From Prolixibacteraceae bacterium (lineage in GTDB: Bacteria; Bacteroidota; Bacteroidia; Bacteroidales; Prolixibacteraceae), in assembly GCA_025210775.1 (NCBI GenBank), contig JAOARB010000025.1:1-64000 (forward strand): DNA of 64,000 nt, read 5' to 3'. The translations under genes and the position numbers were made by a program. Position 1 is the first letter of the stretch. Each line of letters starts with the position of its first letter. The notes under the pieces are model-generated. The model worked only from the letters and a program-made list of their open reading frames with translations. It was not told the origin of the DNA and made no database searches. Of this stretch, positions 18,780 through 28,393 are shown piece after piece.

Positions 18780-19124
18780 ATGCCAAGATCGGTTAATCAC
18801 GTTGCGTCACGCGCACGTAGAAAAAAGCTTCTTAAAGAAACTAGAGGTTACTGGGGAGCTAGAAAAAATGTTTGGACGGTAGCAAAGAATACCTATGAAA
18901 AAGGTTTGTGCTATGCTTACCGCGATAGAAAGAAAAAGAAATCATCTTTCCGTGCTTTATGGATTCAGCGTATCAATGCTGCTGCACGTATGGAAGGACT
19001 TTCTTATTCACAATTCATCTGTCTTCTTAAGGCAAACAACATCGAGATCAACCGTAAGGTTCTTGCAGATCTTGCGATGAATCACCCTGCTGCTTTTACA
19101 GCAATCGTGAATAAAGTAAAATAA
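18780..19124 (+). CDS. rplT: 50S ribosomal protein L20 (bL20)
   Basis: 114 residues, the normal length, starting [19 protein letters not shown], with the basic N-terminal tail and a globular C-terminal domain ending NKVK. L20 is an early assembly protein and in several bacteria represses the infC/rpmI/rplT operon by binding its mRNA. The 99-bp rpmI-rplT spacer holds imperfect stem sequences (CTTAGC near 18720 with GCTAAG near 18757, and GTTTACA/TGTAAA inside), a candidate for such a site, but no direct evidence is available. Confidence 0.97.
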   Translation: MPRSVNHVASRARRKKLLKETRGYWGARKNVWTVAKNTYEKGLCYAYRDRKKKKSSFRALWIQRINAAARMEGLSYSQFICLLKANNIEINRKVLADLAMNHPAAFTAIVNKVK

Positions 19125-19159
19125 GACTTCTTAGGTAGGTGACTTAAACACTACATATA

Positions 19160-19190
19160 AAAGGTTGACATGAAAATGTCAACCTTTTTT
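19160..19190 (+). terminator. Terminator after rplT
   Basis: A perfect 11-bp stem AAGGTTGACAT / ATGTCAACCTT (19161-19171 with 19176-19186), GAAA tetraloop, T6 tail. Confidence 0.92.
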
Positions 19191-19203
19191 AGTTTAATTG
19201 AAT

Positions 19204-19650
19204 ATGAAATATATTATTAGCGCTTGTTTGGTTGGTGTCCCTTGTCGTTATAATGGAAGCTGTAGCCATATAAAAGAACTTCATGAAATTGTGGATGATG
19301 GTGATGCGATCTTTTTATGTCCAGAAATCATGGCCGGTTTGCAAACACCTAGAATATCTTGCGAAATAAACAAACAGGGAGAGGTGGTTGATGTGAATGG
19401 GGATACTTATACCAAGGATTTTCTTTTAGGAGTAGATAGAGCAATGATGCTAGTTCGTGACAAAGAGGTGGAGGTTGCTATTTTACAATCAAGAAGTCCA
19501 ACTTGTGGCTGTGGTAAAGTATACGATGGTCTTTTCTCTGGTAATTTAATCGAAGGAGATGGTTTGTTTACCCAAGCATTAAAAAGAGATGGTATTACAT
19601 GTGTAAGTGAGGATGAGTTCCTTCAAAATTATGATCTCGGTTCACTATAA
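19204..19650 (+). CDS. DUF523 family protein
   Basis: 148 residues when started at ATG 19204; an in-frame TTG two codons earlier (19198) is less likely because DUF523 proteins typically begin MKY.VSACL.G. Conserved cysteines are visible in the N-terminal SACLVGVPCRYNG (Cys8, Cys14), CPEIMAGL, and SRSPTCGCG. The Cys pattern suggests metal or Fe-S binding, but the function of this cytoplasmic family is not established. It starts 14 bp after the rplT terminator and appears to be a separate unit. Confidence 0.85.
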   Translation: MKYIISACLVGVPCRYNGSCSHIKELHEIVDDGDAIFLCPEIMAGLQTPRISCEINKQGEVVDVNGDTYTKDFLLGVDRAMMLVRDKEVEVAILQSRSPTCGCGKVYDGLFSGNLIEGDGLFTQALKRDGITCVSEDEFLQNYDLGSL

Positions 19651-19763
19651 TTCACGCTGTCTACTAGTTTTACCGTATAATAGGAAGAGTGTCAATATTT
19701 TCATGATGAGGATATATAAGTGTGTATAAATGTTAAGTTTACTTACATCTATGGATTAATGTA

Positions 19764-19792
19764 TTGTAGGGAAACATAATCTTATATATTTG
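19764..19792 (+). promoter_or_regulatory. Bacteroidota-type promoter for the lipoprotein/DUF5723 genes
   Basis: TTG (19764-19766), 18 bp, then TATATTTG (19785-19792), matching TAnnTTTG. It lies 31 bp before the next start codon. Confidence 0.5.
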
Positions 19793-19823
19793 TTCTTAAT
19801 TATTAATTATATCTAAAATAATA

Positions 19824-21473
19824 ATGAAGAAATTGAATATTGTGTTGTGTCGTTTTCTTGTTATACTCATTCTGATGCCTCTATTTATGAGTTGTGGTAT
19901 TAGCGACTATCAGTTCAATGATATTGAAGTACAAGAAACAGATGCTAAGATGGCTGCACCATTAGCAAAGGGAAGTTTTACTTTATGGGATTTTATTGGA
20001 AATGTTTCTCAAGAAAATCTAAAGAAAGATGAATATGGAAATATGAGTTTTGTGTATAGCCATAAGAATGTCTTTAGTTATTCCCTTGATGATTTGTATC
20101 AATTCCCAAGCTCTATTAGTATAGGGCAGAAAGGTATTGACATTCCTCCCATGGATTTTGATCGTTTACGTCTATTGGGACAACCTATCTTACCAATAGA
20201 ATTCACTAGTGTCCATCGTATTGATATTTCTGGAGGTTCGAATAGTTCATTAAAAGCGTTTAGCGCAAAGGTAAAAAGAGGGACATTAAATGTTAATGTG
20301 AGTAATCCTTCTTTATTGACTGGTATTGGTTTAGATATTATAGTACAAAATTGTATTGTAGATCGTAATGGAGAACAGAAACCATTAAAGATTAATATTC
20401 CTTTAGAATCAGGAGTTCGTGCATATACTGTAGATCTTGCAGGAGCACTTTTGGATTTTGGTGCAAATAAAACATCTCCAGAGTTTACAATTACTTACAA
20501 GGTTGTTTTTCCTTCTAACATCACAGGAAAATATGATAGTTCATCTTTTACTTTTGACTTAAATATGTTGGGTCTTGAGTTTGAGTATTTTAAAGGAGAT
20601 TTGGGGGCCAAGGAATTTACTCTACCAACAAATGTTATTGATATTGATGTTCCATTTTTAGATAAAATAGGAAAAGGAATTCAATTTTCTGAACCTGTAT
20701 TTACACTTACTACAAAAACCAATTTTATTGTTTCTTCTGCAATAAATCCTTCAATTGTTGGGACAAATTTAGATGACGAGGAAGTCGATGTGAATGCTCC
20801 AGATTTAAATGTTGTATGCCCTGTGGAAAGCAATATCGATCAAGCAGCAACAGGAACATATACATTAAATAAGGACAATTCGAATATCGTAGAGTTGTTT
20901 TCCCTTCCTCCTTCAAAGAAAATTACTTTTGGAGGAAGAGTTGTTGTAAATACCAATACTGATGGAACTCCAATGGAGATCACTCCTTCAAATCCTAATA
21001 TGATTACTCCTACTAGTGGATTAAGTGCTGACTTAAGTATGGAGGTTCCTCTAATCTTTAAGGCTTCTGATATTTCGTACACAGATACATTAGAGGTCTC
21101 TATTTCAGATATTTCATCTGTAGACAATGCAGCGTTGTATATAAGCTATGAGAATCAGATTCCATTAGAATTAGATATTAACTTGTTACCAGTGAATATT
21201 GAACAGAACACTATTGTAGGTGAACCTATCGCGGTTGAACCATTTAAGTCTCCTAAGGTAGATGAGCCTGGTCGTCCTATCTCTATCTCAAAGGGAATCG
21301 AGAAATTGAGTTTAACTACGTCTGATTTAGAAAGTCTTCAAAAAGCGGATGCATTAATAATGCATATCAAAGCCAACTCATCTGAGAATAAGGTGGTTAG
21401 GCTTAATGCTTCCGATATCCTAAATGTACGTATTGCTGCTTCAGCTAATGTGAAGTATAACGAAAACAATTAA
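19824..21473 (+). CDS. Putative outer-membrane lipoprotein, function unknown
   Basis: 549 residues. A signal sequence ends in the lipobox LFMSC (Cys24). The rest is predicted beta-rich, with many Ile/Asn/Thr-alternating strands and no cysteine-rich or catalytic motif that I recognise. The stop is 5 bp before the start of a DUF5723 outer-membrane barrel, so the two are almost certainly co-transcribed and may work as a surface lipoprotein/barrel pair. No function is assigned. Confidence 0.8.
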   Translation: MKKLNIVLCRFLVILILMPLFMSCGISDYQFNDIEVQETDAKMAAPLAKGSFTLWDFIGNVSQENLKKDEYGNMSFVYSHKNVFSYSLDDLYQFPSSISIGQKGIDIPPMDFDRLRLLGQPILPIEFTSVHRIDISGGSNSSLKAFSAKVKRGTLNVNVSNPSLLTGIGLDIIVQNCIVDRNGEQKPLKINIPLESGVRAYTVDLAGALLDFGANKTSPEFTITYKVVFPSNITGKYDSSSFTFDLNMLGLEFEYFKGDLGAKEFTLPTNVIDIDVPFLDKIGKGIQFSEPVFTLTTKTNFIVSSAINPSIVGTNLDDEEVDVNAPDLNVVCPVESNIDQAATGTYTLNKDNSNIVELFSLPPSKKITFGGRVVVNTNTDGTPMEITPSNPNMITPTSGLSADLSMEVPLIFKASDISYTDTLEVSISDISSVDNAALYISYENQIPLELDINLLPVNIEQNTIVGEPIAVEPFKSPKVDEPGRPISISKGIEKLSLTTSDLESLQKADALIMHIKANSSENKVVRLNASDILNVRIAASANVKYNENN

Positions 21474-21478
21474 TCTTT

Positions 21479-22903
21479 ATGAAAACCAGATATATAGTTA
21501 ATTTACTATCTCTTTTTCTTTTGTGTAGTTTGTTTAATGTCGTATTAGCACAGAAGACAGTGTTGTATAATATTTCCCAATCTGCATCGATGGAAATCAA
21601 TCCTGCGCATAAGGTGAAAACAAGAGGATCTTATTTCACGCTTCCAATATTAAACTATCAGGAGTTTAATATCAATGCAGGAGGTCTTTCTTATGATAAA
21701 ATAATTAAGAAGGAATCAACCGCAACAGGAACGAAGCTTCTGTTAGACTATAATCATATATTATCTAATCTAAGGTCATCCAATACCTTAGGTCTAACTG
21801 CTGAATTTGGATTATTAGGTATTGGGATAGCCAATAGAAAAGATTATTATAGCTTTTCTGTAAAAGAGAAGGCAATTGGTCAATTTCAATACAGTAAGAA
21901 ATTCTTAGATCTTTTTATGAATGGTGTAGCTATTGAGGAGCTGCCTAATGGACAAAAGAAGTATCGTGATGGCAGTACAGGAAGTCTGTTTTTTGATGTA
22001 ATGCATTACCGTGAATTTGCCTTTGGTTATGATCGTGCCTTTGATGATCGCTTTAGTTTAGGTGTACGTTTCAAATTATTGTTTGGAATGGCTGGTTTGT
22101 CCACTAGTGGAATGAGAGTTGACATTACTTCTGATGATCTGAATGCGATGAATCTATCTACATATGGTCGTGTAAATATCTCAGGTCCTGTTGAATTTGA
22201 TGTTGTGACCAACGAAGATGGTGTTGCAGAAATAAAGAATTCTAAATCAACATTCTCTTCAAGTTATTTTACGGAAACAGGTAATCTAGGTGCAGCAGTC
22301 GACTTAGGTATTGAATTTACTCCTAACGATACATGGTGTGTTGGATTAAGTTTGATTGATCTCGGTGCCATCAGTTATAAAACAAACACGAAACAAATCT
22401 ATACTGATAGTTCTTATCGATACGAGGGTGTGGATATCTCTAATAGTGTGAACAAAGACAAAGAAGGTTATATCTCTTTCTCTGAAGCTATGGACAATTT
22501 GGTTACAGAGGCTAAGAGTAAATTAAAAGTAGAAGACTCGGATCAATCTTTTTCACAGAAGTTACCTCTACAGCTCTATGTGAATGGAATCTATTCTCCA
22601 GTAAAGTGGTTTGATACATCTTTGTTATTAAAACATCGTTCTTTTCAATATTTTACAGATAATGGATTACATTTATCTGCCAATCTTCATTGTAAATGGG
22701 TTGACTTTTCTACCCAATATACATGGAATAATGTAACCAACTCAGGGCTTGGTTTTGGTGTTAATCTAAAATTAGGACCTTTACATTTGTATGCGGCAAC
22801 GGATAATATTTTACCTTTAATGGGAACAAATTATTCACTTTATAGTTCTTATAGAATGGGAATGAATTTTGTTATTGATAGAAAGAACAAACGTCAATAT
22901 TAA
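21479..22903 (+). CDS. DUF5723 family outer-membrane beta-barrel protein
   Basis: 474 residues. A Sec signal peptide (to about residue 25, VVLAQ) is followed by the family's N-terminal pattern with an INPAHK motif and a GSYFTLPILN strand, then amphipathic strands and a C-terminal MGMNFVIDRKNK. DUF5723 proteins are Bacteroidota outer-membrane barrels of unknown role, remotely similar to PorV/FadL-type barrels. It is tightly linked (5 bp) to the upstream lipoprotein; the GNAT gene follows 16 bp later, so a three-gene operon is likely. Confidence 0.8.
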   Translation: MKTRYIVNLLSLFLLCSLFNVVLAQKTVLYNISQSASMEINPAHKVKTRGSYFTLPILNYQEFNINAGGLSYDKIIKKESTATGTKLLLDYNHILSNLRSSNTLGLTAEFGLLGIGIANRKDYYSFSVKEKAIGQFQYSKKFLDLFMNGVAIEELPNGQKKYRDGSTGSLFFDVMHYREFAFGYDRAFDDRFSLGVRFKLLFGMAGLSTSGMRVDITSDDLNAMNLSTYGRVNISGPVEFDVVTNEDGVAEIKNSKSTFSSSYFTETGNLGAAVDLGIEFTPNDTWCVGLSLIDLGAISYKTNTKQIYTDSSYRYEGVDISNSVNKDKEGYISFSEAMDNLVTEAKSKLKVEDSDQSFSQKLPLQLYVNGIYSPVKWFDTSLLLKHRSFQYFTDNGLHLSANLHCKWVDFSTQYTWNNVTNSGLGFGVNLKLGPLHLYAATDNILPLMGTNYSLYSSYRMGMNFVIDRKNKRQY

Positions 22904-22919
22904 TTAAAGAACGATATAT

Positions 22920-23438
22920 ATGACAAAAAAGGAAGTAGTTATTCGTTTGGCTATAATCGAGGATATCCCAAAGATTATGGTTATCGTTAAAGCAGCCGTG
23001 AATTATATGAATTCAAATGGTAACTTTCAATGGAGTACAGATTATCCTACTAGTTCTATTTTTCAGTCTGATATTAGTAAAGGTGAACTATGGGTTGCTA
23101 TTCTCGACGATGAAGTCGTTGGGGTTGCTGCAATCAATCAGGATCATACTCCAGAATATGATACTCTTGTATGGAATAATAACGCTCCCTATTGGGGAAT
23201 TCATCGTGTAGCTATATCGGAACAATTCAAGGGCAATCGTATTGCTGAAAAATTGTTTATGAAAGCAGAAGAGATTGCTCGTCAGAGCATTGATAACTAT
23301 CTAAGAATAGATACAAATCTTCTAAACAAACCAGCTCAAAGGCTATTTGAAAGACTTGGTTATAGTTATATTGGACAGGTTTATTTTGCAAAAACATCTA
23401 CTCCTTTTGTCTGTTATGATAAGGTTTTAGAATCGTAG
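22920..23438 (+). CDS. GNAT family N-acetyltransferase
   Basis: 172 residues with one GNAT fold. The acetyl-CoA loop is seen as IHRVAISEQFKGNRIAEKLF (about 99-118) and the late strand as NKPAQRLFERLGYSYIG. Family members transfer acetyl from acetyl-CoA to amines; the substrate cannot be told from sequence. It ends with a strong terminator and is probably the last gene of the lipoprotein-DUF5723-GNAT unit. Confidence 0.85.
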   Translation: MTKKEVVIRLAIIEDIPKIMVIVKAAVNYMNSNGNFQWSTDYPTSSIFQSDISKGELWVAILDDEVVGVAAINQDHTPEYDTLVWNNNAPYWGIHRVAISEQFKGNRIAEKLFMKAEEIARQSIDNYLRIDTNLLNKPAQRLFERLGYSYIGQVYFAKTSTPFVCYDKVLES

Positions 23439-23458
23439 ATTCTTCTTTTAAATATTAA

Positions 23459-23493
23459 GAGGGTGTAATAATCAATTATTACACCCTCTTTTT
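23459..23493 (+). terminator. Terminator after GNAT gene
   Basis: GAGGGTGTAATAAT (23459-23472) pairs with ATTATTACACCCTC (23475-23488), followed by T5. The dyad is perfect. Confidence 0.9.
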
Positions 23494-23561
23494 CATTAAT
23501 AAGGAATTATAGAGATCATTTCTGTTCTCATTTTATGAGACCTTTTTAGGCTCTATGTCCT

Positions 23562-24635
23562 TTATTTATTTCCGAATAACTCAAATCCAAAACGAATACC
23601 AATTACAAAAGACCAGTTCTTTTGGTAATTGTTATGAGCTGTTTTAGCACCATTGGTATATTCATATAGGTTATTATCTGCATATGCTACAACCGCGTGA
23701 ATATTAAAATCCTTTTCAGCATATGGGTAATAGTTGATGAATCCTTGAAAAGTATTAGCATGTTTCTTTGCATCTTGTGGTAGATGCTTTAGATCAACGT
23801 CGCTTTTGTTGTGTTGATAATCAAAGATATATTTGAATCCAGGACGTAGATGTTTTCCCTCATAGTACAGACGAATAGGAGTTGAAATATAAAGAACATC
23901 ATCAGGTGTTGCACCTCGCATGTTATTGACCATTGCAAAGTCTGTATCTAATTTAAACCTGTTAAAGTTCCATCTAGCACCAATTTCTGATATTACACCT
24001 ATTTGTCCTGGTTGCAAATCAGAAGCTATATTTACCATTGGAATGATTCGACCATTAGCTAAACTACCATACCAATATAGGTTTAGGTATAAATCATTTT
24101 GTGTAAATATTTTATTCTCATCAATAGATTCTGAACCATTAACAAGCTGTAATCCTATCTCTTGTTTGTTGAATCGATAGGCTACATTGACTCCCGTTTT
24201 CCATACCGGTAGCATATTGTTTACACCACTATAAGTATACACATCGTTTGGATCGTACAATTGCTCATAAGAACCAATGCAGAACCATTGTTTACCAACA
24301 GTTATTTTCCACGCCTTATTTTCATATGAGATACCTAGTTTTTCGATCTGTCCACCAAGACCATCTTTAGGTTCATTATGATAATTTTTAAACTGTTGAC
24401 GATAGAAGAAATGTAATCCTTTGTATATATCAATATCCGTTTGAATGGTCATCTTGGATGTTTGAAATCCTTGAACATTTCTGTTACTGATATTTCCTTC
24501 TTCGTGAATGTTTTTGTAGTCTAACCTACCGTCAAATTTTAGTGTGACACGATCTAAAGGAATTTTAAAATTCTCCTGTGCTATGGTAACCCCTCCCCAT
24601 AGCAAACCAATTAATAGTAGTAGTCTAAATTTCAT
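23562..24635 (-). CDS. Outer-membrane porin (phosphate-selective porin O/P-like)
   Basis: 357 residues. A signal peptide ends near TIAQ (residue 20). The mature part shows the alternating pattern of a roughly 16-strand porin: LKFDGRLDYKN, FQTSKMTIQTDIDIYKGLHFFYRQQF, a VGKQWF..GSYEQ segment typical of O/P porins, and a C-terminal strand FVIGIRFGFELF. It is likely to allow diffusion of small anions or solutes across the outer membrane; the substrate is not predictable. It lies 84 bp downstream of another barrel gene on the same strand, separated by a terminator. Confidence 0.75.
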   Translation of the reverse strand: MKFRLLLLIGLLWGGVTIAQENFKIPLDRVTLKFDGRLDYKNIHEEGNISNRNVQGFQTSKMTIQTDIDIYKGLHFFYRQQFKNYHNEPKDGLGGQIEKLGISYENKAWKITVGKQWFCIGSYEQLYDPNDVYTYSGVNNMLPVWKTGVNVAYRFNKQEIGLQLVNGSESIDENKIFTQNDLYLNLYWYGSLANGRIIPMVNIASDLQPGQIGVISEIGARWNFNRFKLDTDFAMVNNMRGATPDDVLYISTPIRLYYEGKHLRPGFKYIFDYQHNKSDVDLKHLPQDAKKHANTFQGFINYYPYAEKDFNIHAVVAYADNNLYEYTNGAKTAHNNYQKNWSFVIGIRFGFELFGNK

Positions 24636-24661
24636 TTTAATAGTTAAATATAGATATAAAA

Positions 24662-24706
24662 AATGCTGTTCTAATAGTGTTGTTAGCTATATTGAACAGC
24701 CTTTAG
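24662..24706 (-). terminator. Terminator between the two outer-membrane barrel genes
   Basis: Read on the minus strand, GGCTGTTC and GAACAGC (plus positions 24694-24701 and 24665-24671) form the stem, with additional inner pairs, followed by ATTTTTT. Confidence 0.65.
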
Positions 24707-24719
24707 TTGTTTTACTTTT

Positions 24720-25736
24720 TTAGATACCCAAACGATAGTTTAGTCCAAATAGGATAAACTTTATTTCTTTTGCAATTCCAAATTCTCCCCTTAATGCCCA
24801 TCTTTTATCAAATTCAAACTGTCCTCCGAATTGAAAAGAAGTGGTTTGTATTAATTCCTTTTTTATATTGTATCCAATATCAGATCGGAAAAAGTTTCCT
24901 TCTCCAATATCTATTGCCTCACCTGTTCTATCATAAACAGCATCTTCAATCTGGGTATAGATTCTATTTAATGTTTTCTGTTCAATAGGTGTAAGTCCAT
25001 TATACCAATTGTTGTAAGCATCTTCTATCCCTGGTAAGGCTTCACTTAATTTTATACCTCCTGAATTTCCCTCTGCTTTAGTGAAATTACGGTACATCAT
25101 TCCAACATAAAATACAACTCGTTGGTCTCTTTTTAGCTTAAATGACCTCCCTACTCTTCCTGACATGGTCAATACACCTACTTGTTTTGTTAGCAACTCC
25201 GTAGAAGTCCAACTATGGTTTATATCACCTGATATAAAATAATTTTTATAACCATAGACTAGTGTGGCACCCAGTCCATATGCTGAGGCATCAAAATCTA
25301 CGGTAGATCCAAATTCAGGAAACGTTATCCCTCCAAACACTGGCGCTAGTCGAACAGATGTTGAACCATAAACTTGAGAAAATATCCCATATACATTTAG
25401 AAAAGGAAGTATCCAACTATCAATTCTAAGGTTTACTCCACTAGATGTAGCAACAGTTTTTTGAAAGCCCAAACTCTCCATATTTAACCATGGAGATAAA
25501 TCAACATTATTTATAGACATACCAAACTCAGAGATGTCAAGGTACATCTCGTTGAATACATAGTTCACACCAATACCAATAGGAAGAGGTAGATCGTATC
25601 CTCTTTCATAAACTTTATCTCCCCAGATAGGAAGATGGTACGGATATTTGTCTGATTTCGTTTCTTGGGTTTTTTGTGCTTGTAGTCTGAATGATACAAT
25701 ACACATAAGCAGGATGAGAAAGAGGCTTTTTTTCAT
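24720..25736 (-). CDS. Outer-membrane beta-barrel protein, function unknown
   Basis: 338 residues. Signal peptide to about residue 20 (RLQAQ). The mature protein has repeated barrel-type strands (LPIGIGVNYVF, YGLGATLVYGYKNYFISGDINHSW, RVVFYVGMMYRNF, SFQFGGQFEFDKRWALRGEFGIA, FILFGLNYRLGI) and an inserted helical segment around residues 225-270. No enzyme motif is seen. A TATATTTG box (minus strand, plus 25795-25802) between mnmA and this gene may be its promoter. Confidence 0.75.
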   Translation of the reverse strand: MKKSLFLILLMCIVSFRLQAQKTQETKSDKYPYHLPIWGDKVYERGYDLPLPIGIGVNYVFNEMYLDISEFGMSINNVDLSPWLNMESLGFQKTVATSSGVNLRIDSWILPFLNVYGIFSQVYGSTSVRLAPVFGGITFPEFGSTVDFDASAYGLGATLVYGYKNYFISGDINHSWTSTELLTKQVGVLTMSGRVGRSFKLKRDQRVVFYVGMMYRNFTKAEGNSGGIKLSEALPGIEDAYNNWYNGLTPIEQKTLNRIYTQIEDAVYDRTGEAIDIGEGNFFRSDIGYNIKKELIQTTSFQFGGQFEFDKRWALRGEFGIAKEIKFILFGLNYRLGI

Positions 25737-25842
25737 GTTATTTATATTTGAAATCTGTTCATCTAAAGACTATTATGTTTTTAGTGAACAAATTCAAATA
25801 TAATGAGTTCAAAAAAATATGATATGATATTTATCTTATCCC

Positions 25843-27024
25843 TTATTTTATTACTCCTGAACCAATCAATTCATTGTTTACATACCATGATGCAAACTGA
25901 CCTGCTGTGATACCTCTTTGTGGATTTTTAAATAGAATATATACGCCATCTTCTTCAACGTACATTGTTCCATCTTCCAATGGTTGACGGTATCGTATTC
26001 TAAATTGCATCTCTTTTTCCTCTCCAACCTCCATTCTAAGGTCAGGACGAATCCAATGCATTTCGTTATGTTCGATAAACAATCCTTGGCGGTAAAGACC
26101 TGCATGCTGTTTTCCTTCACCAACGTAAACAATATTACGTTTTACATCGGTACCAATGATAAATAAAGGCTCTTTATATCCTCCGATATTTAGTCCTTTT
26201 CTCTGACCAATAGTATAGAAATGTGCCCCATTATGTTCTCCTACAACCTTCCCATTCCATGGTTTGTATGGGTAGTCAAAACAGTGCTTTTTAAAGTTCT
26301 CTTTATTGACAGGACTGTTACGTTTTTTGGATGCAAAATCATTAGAAATCTCAATAACATTTCCTTTTTTAGGCTCCAATTTCTGCTGTAAGAAAGTAGG
26401 AAGATCAACTTTCCCAACAAAACAGATCCCTTGAGAATCTTTTCTTTCTGCTGTGATTAACTTAGCATCTCTTGCAATTTCTCTTACCTTAGGCTTCTCA
26501 AGATGACCAATAGGGAACAAAGTCTTGCTTAATTGTTCTTGTGATAACTGGCATAAGAAATAGCTTTGATCCTTATTAGAATCTTCTCCAGCAATTAAGC
26601 GTGAGTATGTTTTTCCATCAACCTCTACAGTGTCTCTTTGACAATAGTGTCCTGTAGCCACATAGTCTGCCCCTAGTTCTAATGCTTTTTCTAAAAAGAC
26701 ATCAAACTTCATCTCTCTATTACATAGGACATCAGGGTTGGGTGTTCTACCAGCCTCATATTCACTAAACATGTAATCAATAACACGCTCTTTATAGTGC
26801 TTAGATAAATCCACTACATGAAATGGTATATCTAATTTTTTTGCGATCATGGATGCAAATTCAACATCATCTTCCCATGTACAACTACTGGTTAGTGTTC
26901 CCACTGTATCCTTGTAATTGATCATGAAAACACCGATGACTTCGTAACCTTCTTCTTTAAGTAGATAGGCGGCTACACTTGAATCTACTCCTCCGGATAA
27001 TCCAACAACTACCTTTTTTTTCAT
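25843..27024 (-). CDS. mnmA: tRNA-specific 2-thiouridylase MnmA
   Basis: 393 residues. An ATP pyrophosphatase PP-loop SGGVDSS lies at residues 10-16. The catalytic cysteine pair is visible: Cys101 in NPDVLCNREMKF and Cys201 in GICFVGK. The enzyme adenylates and thiolates U34 of tRNA Lys, Glu and Gln, taking sulfur from a persulfide relay. The DSQGICF and TIGQRKGL segments are family hallmarks, and the C-terminal beta-barrel domain ends in SGVIK. It is divergent from hydE with a 225-bp shared upstream region; TATTTTTG on the minus strand about 30 bp before the start may be its -7 element. Confidence 0.97.
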   Translation of the reverse strand: MKKKVVVGLSGGVDSSVAAYLLKEEGYEVIGVFMINYKDTVGTLTSSCTWEDDVEFASMIAKKLDIPFHVVDLSKHYKERVIDYMFSEYEAGRTPNPDVLCNREMKFDVFLEKALELGADYVATGHYCQRDTVEVDGKTYSRLIAGEDSNKDQSYFLCQLSQEQLSKTLFPIGHLEKPKVREIARDAKLITAERKDSQGICFVGKVDLPTFLQQKLEPKKGNVIEISNDFASKKRNSPVNKENFKKHCFDYPYKPWNGKVVGEHNGAHFYTIGQRKGLNIGGYKEPLFIIGTDVKRNIVYVGEGKQHAGLYRQGLFIEHNEMHWIRPDLRMEVGEEKEMQFRIRYRQPLEDGTMYVEEDGVYILFKNPQRGITAGQFASWYVNNELIGSGVIK

Positions 27025-27249
27025 TTTATCATTTTCAAATAGCTCACAAAAATAGTCTTTTTAAGAATATATTCTGAAGATTTTACACTCTTCTCACATT
27101 AAAATTACTCTAATATAGCTAAAGAGAATTAATTTAGATTCTTTTTAAACCTTTATCGTGATCTAATTATGATGATTTGCATACAACGAATTCTTTTTTT
27201 TGACCTAAGAAACCAATAACTTTGCAGTTGTAATGTTTCAATTTATTAT

Positions 27250-28314
27250 ATGACTGAAGATCAGATTAAAGAGTGGAGATGTCGGTTGATGAATATTTTA
27301 AGTTCAGACAACAAGACTTATAAAGTATTTGCTGATCAAGCACTTGATTTGACCCTACAAAATGTTGGAGAGAAAGTCTTCTTTAGAGGTTTGATAGAGA
27401 TGTCCAACAGATGTGTCAAGGATTGCTATTATTGTGGTATACGTAGAAGCAATTCCGATACCCATCGATATGAACTCTCCGAACAGGAGGTCTTATCTGC
27501 TGTGCAAGTTGCTTTTGATCAACATTATGCCTCTGTGGTTATTCAGGCAGGAGAGAGAAGTAATCCCTCTTTTATAAAGAAAATATCTTCGATCCTTAGT
27601 GAAGTAAAACGTCGCTATGAAGGAAAGATAGGAATCACCTTATCGCTTGGAGAACAATCTAGAGAAACATTAGAGGAGTGGTTTGCTCTTGGAGCTCGTC
27701 GCTATTTACTTCGTATAGAATCATCAAATAAAGATTTATATTATAAATGGCATCCTAATGACAACCTTCATACTTTTGATAGACGATTAGAGACATTAAA
27801 AATTTTGAGAGAGGTTGGTTATCAGGTAGGGACGGGTGTCCTTATTGGTGCTCCATTCCAAACATTAGAGGATTTGGTTAATGATTTGATCTTTTTTAAA
27901 AAGATGGATGTGGATATGATTGGCATGGGGCCATTTATCTCTCATCCTAATACGCCTTTGTTTGACAAAAATGAAACCTCTCAAACATTACAAGATCGAT
28001 TCCAATTGTCTCTTAGGATGATTTCAGCATTACGATGTTTAATGCCCAATATTAATATTGCTGCAGCAACCTCTTTGCAAGCTATTGACCCAATGGGAAG
28101 AGAGAAGGCAGTCAAGGCAGGTGCCAATATTATTATGCCTAATGTTACACCTCAATCTTCGCGTGCAGACTATCAACTTTATCCTAACAAACCATGTATT
28201 GATGAGGAAGCATGGGAATGTAAAGGTTGTTTAGAAGCACGACTATCTATGGTTGATCGTAAGATAGGATACGATGAATGGGGAGATGCACCTCATTTTT
28301 TTGAACGATTATAA
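27250..28314 (+). CDS. hydE: [FeFe] hydrogenase H-cluster radical SAM maturase HydE
   Basis: 354 residues. The radical-SAM 4Fe-4S motif CX3CX2C is seen at Cys55, Cys59 and Cys62, preceded by FFRGLIEMSN. A second C-terminal CX7CX2C motif (in PNKPCIDEEAWECKGCLE) matches the extra cluster site described for Thermotoga HydE and separates it from plain biotin synthase. HydE takes part in building the dithiomethylamine/CN-CO ligand set of the H-cluster. HydF, HydG and a hydrogenase are not in the window, so they must lie elsewhere if the pathway is complete. A TAACTTTG -7-like box lies at 27217-27224, 26 bp before the ATG. The presence suggests anaerobic H2 metabolism. Confidence 0.92.
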   Translation: MTEDQIKEWRCRLMNILSSDNKTYKVFADQALDLTLQNVGEKVFFRGLIEMSNRCVKDCYYCGIRRSNSDTHRYELSEQEVLSAVQVAFDQHYASVVIQAGERSNPSFIKKISSILSEVKRRYEGKIGITLSLGEQSRETLEEWFALGARRYLLRIESSNKDLYYKWHPNDNLHTFDRRLETLKILREVGYQVGTGVLIGAPFQTLEDLVNDLIFFKKMDVDMIGMGPFISHPNTPLFDKNETSQTLQDRFQLSLRMISALRCLMPNINIAAATSLQAIDPMGREKAVKAGANIIMPNVTPQSSRADYQLYPNKPCIDEEAWECKGCLEARLSMVDRKIGYDEWGDAPHFFERL

Positions 28315-28393
28315 ATTATCTATTATTCAAAACTATTGGTGGATTTTTCTGTTCTTTATTCAGAATTAAGTGTTTTTGAAAAAATTAAATATT

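Noticed and set aside
28370..28393. GTG-started extension of rubrerythrin
   Set aside because: The eight extra residues are atypical and ATG 28394 gives the standard MKSIKGTETEKN start.
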